Source: Paucibacter sediminis
GTDB taxonomy: Bacteria; Pseudomonadota; Gammaproteobacteria; Burkholderiales; Burkholderiaceae_C
Assembly (NCBI RefSeq): GCF_030254645.1
Contig: NZ_CP116346.1
Span: 4,567,001-4,631,000, forward strand
Length of the DNA: 64,000 nucleotides
Direction of reading: 5' to 3'
Positions 41,137 to 48,811 of the stretch are shown here, one piece after another (position 1 is the first letter of the stretch; every line of letters begins with the position of its first letter). Under the pieces are notes generated by a model. It was not told where the DNA came from. It searched no databases and saw nothing but the letters and a program-made list of their open reading frames with translations. Both the position numbers and the translations under genes were made by a program.

Positions 41137-41364
41137 CTAGGTCTGCACCCGCTCAAGTTCGCCAACGGCGATTCGCAGTGCGCGCGCTCTTTTTTCGAGG
41201 TCCGCGCACGGAGCATCAAGTAGCCCGCCCAGCAGAGCCGCCGCCGCAGGGATGCTCCACCTAACCCCATCAGCGGCACGAAATTCAAGCAGTTGCGAGC
41301 CGTCGAGCGCCCAACTCACACCAAGCCAAGAAACTGGGGCGACCAAATGCAATGATGTGTCCAT
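41137..41364 (-). CDS. Small hypothetical protein of the satellite element
   Basis: A 75-aa protein beginning MDTSLHLVAPVSWLG. Contains a beta-rich N-terminal half and a helical end (DLEKRARALRIAVGELERV). No recognisable family. A ribosome binding site is present (GGAGGACGC before the ATG). It lies between the integrase and the regulator genes. Confidence 0.5.
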   Translation of the reverse strand: MDTSLHLVAPVSWLGVSWALDGSQLLEFRAADGVRWSIPAAAALLGGLLDAPCADLEKRARALRIAVGELERVQT

Positions 41365-41442
41365 GCGTCCTCCACTTTCAAAGGCCGAGGGCTACAGCCC
41401 CGCCCAACCCCAATTGCCAGCATCCGGCTGACGCGGACTTGC

Positions 41443-42684
41443 TCAGGCGGCCTTGAACTCGATCACCTTCGCGCCGGCCCGGAGCTGGTCGAGGTAGTCA
41501 GCCCAAGTCTGCATTAGGACGCGCCGCTGCTCCATGTATTCGGCGCGGTCATAGGCCATGCCGAGCGGGCCGCTCTTTCCATGCGCGAGTTGGGCCTCGA
41601 TCACGTCCACCGGGATACCTGGCAGGCGCTCGGCGATGATGGTGCGTGCCATTGAGCGGAAGCCGTGAGCCGTCATGTCGTCCTTGCCGTAGCCCATGCG
41701 GCGCAGCGCGGTGTTCACGGTGTTCTCGCTCATTGGCCGCTCACCGGTAATCAGTGAAGGAAACGCGAACCGGCCATGCCCAGTAAGTAGCTGCAACTCC
41801 TTGAGGGCCTCCACAGCCTGCTTAGGCAGCGGCACAAGGTGCGGGCGCCCATTGGTCTTGCCATGCACCGTCCGCTTCATCTTGGCGGCCGGGATGGTCC
41901 AGAGCGCGCCATCAAGGTCCAACTCGGCCCACTCCATCATGCGGACGTTCGCCGGCCGCTGAAACAGCAGTGCGGACAGCAGCAGCGCCACGCGCGTGCT
42001 CGGCTGGCCCGGGTAGCCGGCAATGGAGCGCATCAACTCGCCGGCTTTGCCGGGCTCCAGCAGCGCGGCCATGTGCTTGACCGTCACGGGCTGCAGCGCG
42101 CCATGCAGGTCCGGCGCCGGGTTCCGCTCGCAGCGGCCGGTGGCGATGCCGTAGCGGAACACCTGGCCGGCCGTCTGGCGCAGGGTGTGCGCCGTCTCCC
42201 GGGCTCCACGAGCCTCGACCCTGCGCAACGTCTGCAACAGCAGCGGCGCGGTCACGTCCGTGAGGGGCAGGCTCCCAATCCAGGGGAACAGGTCTTTCTC
42301 CATCCGCTCAAGCCAACGCTCAGCGTACAGGGCGCTCACCGCTCCCTTGCGGGTGCCGTGGTACTCGCGGGCCACCGCCTCAAAGGTTATTGCGCTGGAT
42401 GCTGCCGCAGCCAGCTTCTTGACGCGGCGGGCCTGAACGGGATTGGTTCCTGCCTGGCGCACCCTGCGCGCCTCATCGCGCGCCAGACGGGCCGCCTTCA
42501 GCGTCACCTCGGGGTAGCTGCCTAGGGCTAGGCGGGATTCCTTGCCGTCCGGGTAGAACTTCCAGAACCAGCGCTTGGCGCCGGCCGGCGAAACCTCAAG
42601 GTAGAGGCCAGCCGCGTCAGTCAGGCGACGGCGCTTCAGCTCAGGCGGGCAGGAGGCGTTCTTGCAGGCAGCTTCGGTCAGCAT
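41443..42684 (-). CDS. P4-type tyrosine integrase
   Basis: A 413-aa site-specific recombinase. The N-terminal DUF4102/arm-binding domain (LTDAAGLYLEVSPAGAKRWFWKFYPDGKESRLALGSYPEVTLKAARLARDEAR) is typical of P4-type integrases, then the core-binding helices (about 100-200) and the catalytic domain with Arg in LFQRPANVRMMEW, the H-x-x-R box in TAHGFRSMARTI, and the nucleophile Tyr in MAYDRAEYMEQRR. I chose ATG 42684 (MLTEAACKN); an upstream reading from 42732 would cross the GTTCCCCGG iterons. It lies at the right end of the element next to tRNA-Arg. Confidence 0.95.
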   Translation of the reverse strand: MLTEAACKNASCPPELKRRRLTDAAGLYLEVSPAGAKRWFWKFYPDGKESRLALGSYPEVTLKAARLARDEARRVRQAGTNPVQARRVKKLAAAASSAITFEAVAREYHGTRKGAVSALYAERWLERMEKDLFPWIGSLPLTDVTAPLLLQTLRRVEARGARETAHTLRQTAGQVFRYGIATGRCERNPAPDLHGALQPVTVKHMAALLEPGKAGELMRSIAGYPGQPSTRVALLLSALLFQRPANVRMMEWAELDLDGALWTIPAAKMKRTVHGKTNGRPHLVPLPKQAVEALKELQLLTGHGRFAFPSLITGERPMSENTVNTALRRMGYGKDDMTAHGFRSMARTIIAERLPGIPVDVIEAQLAHGKSGPLGMAYDRAEYMEQRRVLMQTWADYLDQLRAGAKVIEFKAA

Positions 42685-42690
42685 GGCAGT

Positions 42691-42783
42691 GTTCCCCGGT
42701 GTCCAGGCCCGGAAAAACCGGGGAACAAGCACCCCGATTTACCCCGGTCTCCCGGTTTATTCCCCGACATGTTCCCCGGTTTT
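42691..42783. repeat. Right-end iteron cluster of the satellite element
   Basis: Copies of the 12-bp unit GTTCCCCGGTTT occur at 42691-42702 (GTTCCCCGGTGT, one mismatch), 42715-42726 (perfect, inverted) and 42771-42782 (perfect), with degenerate copies between them. They overlap the integrase promoter region, so they could serve both recombination and control of the integrase. Confidence 0.7.
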
Positions 42784-42821
42784 AGGCAGGCTGTAAAGAG
42801 CGCTCCTGACTCAACATGGCA

Positions 42822-42860
42822 CAAAAAAGGCCGCTAAGCCTTTGATTTACTTAGCAGCCT
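42822..42860 (-). terminator. Rho-independent terminator of tRNA-Arg
   Basis: Minus strand AGGCTGCTAAG, 11-base loop, CTTAGCGGCCT, then TTTTTT; an 11-pair stem including one G-U. It lies outside the satellite's direct repeat, so the tRNA unit is intact. Confidence 0.85.
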
Positions 42861-42892
42861 GAGCCATCTTGATACTATCTGAAATACCGATA

Positions 42893-42969
42893 TGGCCTGC
42901 CCGGAGGGACTCGAACCCCCGACCTGCTGCTTAGAAGGCAGCTGCTCTATCCAGTTGAGCTACGGGCAG
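42893..42969 (-). tRNA. tRNA-Arg (anticodon UCU)
   Basis: A 77-nt tRNA with encoded CCA. Acceptor CTGCCCG pairs with CGGGCAG; the anticodon stem GCTGC/GCAGC closes the loop CTTCTAA (anticodon TCT); the T arm has GGTTCGAGTCC. It flanks the integrated element, but the 3' end of the tRNA is not duplicated at the left junction. Confidence 0.95.
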
Positions 42970-43073
42970 TGTGTGTGCGAACAAGGCCTGCGTTCCCACG
43001 CAGGCCTTGCCCTTGATGCCCTTGAATTGTGCCATGGGCCTCAGGCAGGCCCAGCAACGGTCAAGAAGGCCGA

Positions 43074-45062
43074 TCAGCCGATCAGCACGTTCACGATGGC
43101 GTTGCCGATGCCCATCAGCGCCGCGCCCGAGATCAGGCCAGCGCAGATCGGCTCGCAGCCTTCCACCCAGCGCTTGTAGCCGGCGCTGCGGGCGTCCTTG
43201 AAGCGCTTGGAGAGCAGCCAGAAGATCAGCGCGCCCAGCCACATGGCCAGGGTCGACTCGGGCGGCAGCACCACGCCCAGGCCCACCGAGACGGCGGAGA
43301 GCTGGAACCGACCCTTGCTGGCGATGCGCGCCACTTCCAGGATGATGGCGCTGACGACCGCGAAGCCCATCGCGATCAGGGCCGAGCTCGGCAGGCCCTT
43401 GAGGCCCTTGGCGATGATCTCGGCCACGCCCTTCCACTGGATGGCGGCGGGCATCGCGAACTGCTCGGACACCAGGGTGGCGACCGAGCGCACGCCGTTC
43501 ACATCCGGCGGCAGGAATAGCAGGAAGAACAGCGGCACGCAGGCCAGCACGCCGGCGATGATGCCGATCAGATGGCCCACCACCTGGTGGCGCGGCTTGC
43601 CGCCCAGCATGTAGCCGGGCTTGATGTCGGACAGCAGGTTGGCGGCGTTGGAGGCGATCTCCGAGGTCATGCCCGCGGGCAGCAGATTGCTGGCCGGGTT
43701 GGAGCTGTCGATCGCGCCCATGGTGAACTGGGTGATCTTGGAGAGCGAGCCGGTGGGCGTCCACGAGGTCAGCGCCATCGAGTTGGTGCAGATCACCGTC
43801 AGCACGAAGATCAGCGGCAGCGAGACCAGAGCCAGCAGTAGGGGCACGCCAAAGAACTCATGCGTGATCCAGGCACCCAGCAGGCCGAACACTGGCACGC
43901 CCACGTACGAGACCCACAGCGGCACCTCGATATGCGCCAGCAGATCGGTGCCGGCATCGGCCTTGGTCTTCTTGCCCGTCACGGACTTGAAGGCGGCGGT
44001 GAACAGCTCGGGCTTGGCGGCTAGGCTCACCAGCGAGCCCGTCACCATCATCGCCACACCCCACCACATCGACCATTGGTTGACGATCTCGGCACGCGAG
44101 ATCGGCACGATGGCACCGCTGGGCGCAACGCGCTGCACGATGTCGCCCGCCTGGATCATGATGGGGGCGAGGATCACGAAGTTGATGAAGGCGCCCAGCA
44201 GGCAGCTGGTGGCCACGGCAATGCCCATCAGGCCGCCCACGCCCAACATCGCGGCGTCGAGCGTGAAGCGCAGGCCGAGGGCGCGGAAGTCGGTGCCGAG
44301 GATCTTGGGGATCCACAGGTCCGCCTTCACCGCCGCCTGGTAGTAGTACTGATCGAGGCGCTCGTGGAAGGTCCAGGGCTCCTTCATGCCGGCCCACTGG
44401 TCCATGCGCAGCAGCTTGAACTGCAGCAGCTTCATCCAGCCGTCGCTGACGATGGCCTGGTAGGTGGCGGTGAGCACCGCCACCTTGGCGAGCAGGCGCG
44501 CCTTGTACATGCCCTCGCCGGCCTCGCCGGTGTAGAGCGAATCCAGCACCACGCCGCAGGCACGCCCCTCGGGGAAGGGCAGCTGGTCTTCGTTGATGAA
44601 GCGGCGCTTCATCGGGAAGGCCACCAGCACGCCCAGGGTGGAGATCACCGCGATCCAGATCATCAGCTGCCACCAGGGGATGATCTTGCCGCTCACCAGC
44701 ATATAGGCCGCCATGCTGGAGAACAGCGGCGAGACCACATAGCCGGCGGCGGTGGCGATGGACTGGGTGCAGTTGTTCTCCAGCACCGTGTAGTCCGAGG
44801 CCCAGCCCGCGGCGTGCATCATGCGGAACATCGCGAAGGCCAGGATCACCGAGGTCAGGCCCACGCCGATGCCGATGCCGGTCTTGGCGCCGATATAGAG
44901 GCTGGTGGCGGCCAGCACGCCGCCCAGCAGGAAGCCGGTCAGGCCCGAGCGCAGGCTCAGCTGCGCCATGTCGCCGCGGTAGATGTTCTTGAACCACCAC
45001 TCGTCTTTCTGGGCGCGCGTCCAGGTGTGGATCTGTTCTTCGCTGAGCTGTTGTATCGCCAT
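43074..45062 (-). CDS. OPT-family oligopeptide transporter
   Basis: A 662-aa inner-membrane protein with about 15 hydrophobic helices. It has the OPT family pattern: [38 protein letters not shown] near the N-terminus, [16 protein letters not shown] (the conserved P-x-x-x-x-x PxG-type signature), and [53 protein letters not shown]. Bacterial members of this branch are proposed to move peptides or metal chelates by proton symport; the substrate is not predictable. It is transcribed alone between tRNA-Pro and tRNA-Arg, all on the minus strand. Confidence 0.9.
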   Translation of the reverse strand: MAIQQLSEEQIHTWTRAQKDEWWFKNIYRGDMAQLSLRSGLTGFLLGGVLAATSLYIGAKTGIGIGVGLTSVILAFAMFRMMHAAGWASDYTVLENNCTQSIATAAGYVVSPLFSSMAAYMLVSGKIIPWWQLMIWIAVISTLGVLVAFPMKRRFINEDQLPFPEGRACGVVLDSLYTGEAGEGMYKARLLAKVAVLTATYQAIVSDGWMKLLQFKLLRMDQWAGMKEPWTFHERLDQYYYQAAVKADLWIPKILGTDFRALGLRFTLDAAMLGVGGLMGIAVATSCLLGAFINFVILAPIMIQAGDIVQRVAPSGAIVPISRAEIVNQWSMWWGVAMMVTGSLVSLAAKPELFTAAFKSVTGKKTKADAGTDLLAHIEVPLWVSYVGVPVFGLLGAWITHEFFGVPLLLALVSLPLIFVLTVICTNSMALTSWTPTGSLSKITQFTMGAIDSSNPASNLLPAGMTSEIASNAANLLSDIKPGYMLGGKPRHQVVGHLIGIIAGVLACVPLFFLLFLPPDVNGVRSVATLVSEQFAMPAAIQWKGVAEIIAKGLKGLPSSALIAMGFAVVSAIILEVARIASKGRFQLSAVSVGLGVVLPPESTLAMWLGALIFWLLSKRFKDARSAGYKRWVEGCEPICAGLISGAALMGIGNAIVNVLIG

Positions 45063-45220
45063 GCTGTATCGATCTGTTGAATCTCGGGGGCAGGCCGCGC
45101 GCCGGCTTGTGGCCAGGCGGGCGACCGCGCTTGTCGCGGTGCGCGCGGATTGTCCCAGCCGCGGTCAACGCTGGCTGTCCGGGTTGACCTGGGGGCGCAA
45201 GCTCGGCGCGGCCCTTTTCA

Positions 45221-45260
45221 AAAAGCAAAACCCGCTGGGGACGGCGTCCGCAGCGGGTTG
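45221..45260 (-). terminator. Rho-independent terminator of tRNA-Pro
   Basis: Minus strand AACCCGCTG (45251-45259), 13-base loop, CAGCGGGTT (45229-45237), then TTGCTTTTT. It lies 17 bases beyond the tRNA and before the OPT gene; the remaining 160 bases to the OPT start show no other clear signal. Confidence 0.8.
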
Positions 45261-45276
45261 GCATGGTGTAAAGACA

Positions 45277-45353
45277 TGGTCGGGGCGGCGGGATTCGAAC
45301 TCGCGACCCTCTGCTCCCAAAGCAGATGCGCTACCAGGCTGCGCTACGCCCCG
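45277..45353 (-). tRNA. tRNA-Pro (anticodon UGG)
   Basis: A 77-nt tRNA with encoded CCA. Acceptor CGGGGCG pairs with CGCCCCG; the D arm AGCGCAGCCTGGTAGCGC, anticodon stem TCTGC/GCAGA and loop TTTGGGA (anticodon TGG) are typical of proline tRNA, including the C1-G72 pair and A73. Confidence 0.97.
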
Positions 45354-45403
45354 ACTAAGCCGGCCATTGTAGCCCGGATTTCAGCCCCGCCCGAAAAACA
45401 GTT

Positions 45404-48400
45404 TCAGCCCACCTCGATCAGGCGCCCCTGGGCGGTGATGAAGGCGCTGCGCACCGGCTCGCCCGGCTGCAGCCGCTGCACCGCGGCACGATAGACGCGC
45501 AGCTGCTCCAGATACTCGGGCTGGCGCTGTGGCGCGTCGTTGAGCTTGTAGTCCAGCACCCACCATTCCGGCCCGCCGCCCTCGCTAGCGCGCTGCACCA
45601 GGCGGTCCAGCCGCAGGTCGCTGCCCTCGTGGCTCACCGGCACCTCGTTGCCGGCCCACAGCAGGGTCGCCGCGTCGAAGAAGGGGGCGCAATCCGCGCT
45701 GCCCAGGATCGCCTGCACCGCGCGCGCCAGGCGTTCGCTGCGCTTGGCGTCGAGGCCGTACATCTGCGCCGCCGCGCCAAGCAGCGCTGGCAAGACCTGA
45801 CCCCGTGCCTGCCCCTGCCCTTGCCCATTTGGGCCGCTGGCCCATTCCAGCACCCGGTGCATGGCCTCGCCCAGGGCGGCCATCTCGTCCAGCTCGGCCG
45901 TCCGCACCACCAGTTCGGCAGGCTCGGGCGTGGCCGGCCGGGCCGCGGCGGGCGGCAGCTGGGGCAGCTCGAGCAGGCGGACCTCGGCGCTGCCCAGGTC
46001 GGCAGCGGCCGCTGCCGCAGGCACCCAGGCGGGCGCGAGCGCCTGCAGGCGGGCCCACCAACTGCCCGCCGGCCCGGCCTTGGCGGAACGGCTGCGGCTC
46101 AGCACCAGGCGCGCCTTGGCGCGCGTCATCGCCACATACAGGGCATTCAGCTCCTCGCGCTGGCGTTCCCCCTGCTCGACGCGCATCAGCTCGGCCAGGG
46201 CCGGCGGCGGGCGGCTTTCCGAGCCGAGGAAGGCGACGCGCCGCGGCCAGGGTTGCTGCACCGGCCAGTCGACCAACAGGGTCGCATGATCGGCGCGCGC
46301 CGCCACGGCATCGCTGTCCATCAACACCACCACGCGGGCCTCCAGGCCCTTGGCGCCATGCACGGTCAACAACTGCACGGCATCGGCCTCGCTGTAGGCA
46401 GGCAGGTTCAGCGCGCGCTGGCGCAGGGCCCGCACAAAGCCATAGACGGTGACATAACGCCCGCCGTCCAGGTCCAGCGCCAGGCCCAGCAGGGCCTGCA
46501 GGGCATGCAGGCGCGCGCGCCGCTCGCTGGGCGGCACGCGCGCCGCCACCCGGGCCAGCAGATCGCCCTCGTGCAGGATCTGGTCCAGCAGCTCCTGCGG
46601 CGTGCATTGCTGCACGCGCTCGCTCCAGGCCTGCAGCAGCCGGCGCGCGCGCTGCAGCGCCGGCTCCAGCGCCGCCTCGTCGGCGGCCAGCAAGGCCTGC
46701 CAGAAACTGCTGCGGACCCGCTCCTGATTCTCCTGCCCGCCCTCCACGTCCTCCACGTCCGGCACGGCATCGCTGAGGCGGCGCACCGCACCGGCGGCGC
46801 GCGAGAGCTGCAACAGCCCCGCCTCGCTGACGTCGAACAGCGGGCTGCGCAGCGCGTGGGCGAGCGAGAGGTCATGCGCGGGCGAGGCCAGCGCATCCAG
46901 CAGGGCCAGCAGGTCGCGCACATCGGGCGCGTCCAGCAGGTTCTGTTCCTCGGGTGCCACATGCGGGATGCCCAAACCCTTGAGCGCCTGGGCCAGCACG
47001 CGCAGCGGCTCGCGCTTGCGCGCCAGCACGAAGACCTCGCCGGGCTTGAGACCCTGGCCATGGATCAGCTCGGCCAGGGCCGCCGCAATGCGCCCGGCCT
47101 CGGCGGCACGGCGCTGCAACTCGGGCTCGTGACGCGCCTCGCGCAGGCTGGGGCGCCAGGCCGCGTCGGCCGGGGTAGCGCTGGCGTCCGCGTCGTCTGC
47201 ATCCTCCGCGCCCCCCTCTTCCGCGTCCAGGCGCAGGAAGCCCTCCAACGCGTCGGCCGCGCCGACCTCGGTGGAGTGCGCGCGGAAGTTCTCGTACTCG
47301 CCCAGTCGTTGCGCCTCGGACAGGGCGGCATTCACCGCCGCCAGCACCACCGGCGCATTGCGGCGCGTGTGGTCGCAGGCCAGCACCGCGCCGCCCAGGC
47401 CATCGCGCACGAAGTCGCGCGCCGCCGCGAACACGCGCGGCTCGGCGCGCCGGAAGCGGTAAATGCTCTGCTTGGGATCGCCGACGATGAAGACCGACAG
47501 CGGGCGCTGCCCACTGCCGCCACCGCCCGCGCCGCTGTAGCCGGACAGCCAGGCATAAAGGGCCTGCCACTGCAGCGGGCTGGTGTCCTGGAACTCATCG
47601 ATCAGCAGATGGCGCAGCTGCGCGTCCAGGCGCTCCTGCACCCAGCCCGCCAGCTCGGCATCGCCCAGCACGGCCAGGGCGCCGCGCTCCAGGTCGTTCA
47701 TGTCCACCAGGCCGCGGCCGTGCTTGAGGCGATCGAAGCTGGCAATCAGCTGCAGGCTCAGGCGCGCCAGGCGCTGATGCAGCGCACGCGCACGCTCCTG
47801 CTCCAGGCCGCGCAGCACCAGCTCCACCTCGTCGGCCAGGGCCACGGCCAGCGGGCTGCTGGCCAGCGCCTTGACGGGCGTGTTCGACTTGGTCAGCAGC
47901 TTGCCGCGCACCAGCTCGAACAGCGCGGCCGGCGCCAGCTGCGCGCTGAGCGCCTGCTCGATGGCGGTGGCGGCCTTGCGCATGGTCTCGTTGCGGCCCT
48001 GGCCGAGCTCGATTGCCAGGGCCTGCAGCTGCCCGCGCAGGGCGGCAAACACCTCCAAGGGTGCGGCCGCGGCGAAGCGCGGCGACACCTCGGCGGCGCC
48101 ACCCACGCTCTCCATCAGCAGGCCCTGCGCCTGCGCCAGGCGCAGCTCCACGCGCTTGTCAAAGCCCGCCAGCAGCCAGCGCAGCACCGTGCTGCGCCCG
48201 CACTCGTCGATGAGGGCCTGGTAGTCCGCCAGCAGGTCGGCATCGGCGAGCACCTGCGCATGGAAGCCGCGCCAGATCTCGGGCATCAGCTCGCTCTCGT
48301 CCTCCAGCAGCTGCAGCTCGGGCGCGATGCCCAGCTGCTGCAGCAGGGCCATCGGCGCGGCGCGCAGCAGCTGCGAGAACCAGGCGTGGAAGGTGCGTAT

Positions 48401-48811
48401 CTCCACCGGCCGGCCGCCCTCCAGCAGGCGCTGCTGCAGGCCCTGCAGCGCCGGCGCGGCGGCGCGCGCCTCGGCCTCGGCCATGCCCCGCTGCATCAGC
48501 GCCTCGACGCGCTGCGCCTCGCTGCCACGCGCAAATTCGGCCAGCCACTCGGCCAGGCGCTGGCGCATCTCGCCGGCGGCCTTGCGCGTGAAGGTGATGG
48601 CCACGATCTGCTGCGGATCGACCCCGTCCAGCAAGGCACGCAGGATGCGCGAGACCAGCATCCAGGTTTTGCCTGCGCCGGCGCAGGCCTCGACCACCAC
48701 GCTGCGGCGCGGGTCGCAGGCGAGCTCGTAAAAGCGCTCGCGCGGCTGCAGCTGGCCGTCGATGGTGTAGGCGGCCTGCCGGCCCTCGTTCATGAGCATC
48801 TCCGCCGGCAT
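45404..48811 (-). CDS. addA: AddA/RecB-like UvrD-family helicase-nuclease
   Basis: A 1135-aa superfamily 1 helicase with C-terminal nuclease. Walker A is ACAGAGKTWML (near residue 42), followed by QIVAITFTRKAAGEM; motif II is HLLIDEFQDTSPLQW; the later motifs include FIVGDPKQSIYRFRRAEP, LLTVHGAKGLEARVVVLMDS and NALYVAMTRAKARLVL. The RecB-type nuclease at the end has WVLDYKLND. Acts with AddB in resecting double-strand breaks for RecA loading. ATG 48811 (MPAEMLMNEG) overlaps the addB stop (TGATG). Confidence 0.92.
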   Translation of the reverse strand: MPAEMLMNEGRQAAYTIDGQLQPRERFYELACDPRRSVVVEACAGAGKTWMLVSRILRALLDGVDPQQIVAITFTRKAAGEMRQRLAEWLAEFARGSEAQRVEALMQRGMAEAEARAAAPALQGLQQRLLEGGRPVEIRTFHAWFSQLLRAAPMALLQQLGIAPELQLLEDESELMPEIWRGFHAQVLADADLLADYQALIDECGRSTVLRWLLAGFDKRVELRLAQAQGLLMESVGGAAEVSPRFAAAAPLEVFAALRGQLQALAIELGQGRNETMRKAATAIEQALSAQLAPAALFELVRGKLLTKSNTPVKALASSPLAVALADEVELVLRGLEQERARALHQRLARLSLQLIASFDRLKHGRGLVDMNDLERGALAVLGDAELAGWVQERLDAQLRHLLIDEFQDTSPLQWQALYAWLSGYSGAGGGGSGQRPLSVFIVGDPKQSIYRFRRAEPRVFAAARDFVRDGLGGAVLACDHTRRNAPVVLAAVNAALSEAQRLGEYENFRAHSTEVGAADALEGFLRLDAEEGGAEDADDADASATPADAAWRPSLREARHEPELQRRAAEAGRIAAALAELIHGQGLKPGEVFVLARKREPLRVLAQALKGLGIPHVAPEEQNLLDAPDVRDLLALLDALASPAHDLSLAHALRSPLFDVSEAGLLQLSRAAGAVRRLSDAVPDVEDVEGGQENQERVRSSFWQALLAADEAALEPALQRARRLLQAWSERVQQCTPQELLDQILHEGDLLARVAARVPPSERRARLHALQALLGLALDLDGGRYVTVYGFVRALRQRALNLPAYSEADAVQLLTVHGAKGLEARVVVLMDSDAVAARADHATLLVDWPVQQPWPRRVAFLGSESRPPPALAELMRVEQGERQREELNALYVAMTRAKARLVLSRSRSAKAGPAGSWWARLQALAPAWVPAAAAAADLGSAEVRLLELPQLPPAAARPATPEPAELVVRTAELDEMAALGEAMHRVLEWASGPNGQGQGQARGQVLPALLGAAAQMYGLDAKRSERLARAVQAILGSADCAPFFDAATLLWAGNEVPVSHEGSDLRLDRLVQRASEGGGPEWWVLDYKLNDAPQRQPEYLEQLRVYRAAVQRLQPGEPVRSAFITAQGRLIEVG

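Larger units (their letters stand above)
37086..42783. mobile_element. 5.7-kb integrated satellite-like element
   Basis: Bounded by a 14-bp direct repeat TGTTCCCCGGTTTT at 37086-37099 and 42770-42783. All nine genes are on the minus strand: P4-type integrase, two unknown proteins, AlpA-like regulator, small DNA-binding-like protein, small unknown protein, CHC2 zinc-finger primase-like protein, RepA-type helicase, a TubC-docking-like protein and an HGG-motif protein. It carries replication and control functions but no structural, lysis or conjugation genes, as in P4-like phage satellites. It sits between fliC and the tRNA-Arg terminator. The exact att core is inferred from the repeat only. Confidence 0.75.

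Noticed and set aside
42893-42969. tRNA-Arg 3' end as the attachment site of the satellite element
   Set aside because: No copy of the tRNA 3' segment is found at the left junction, and the tRNA's own terminator lies between it and the 14-bp direct repeat.
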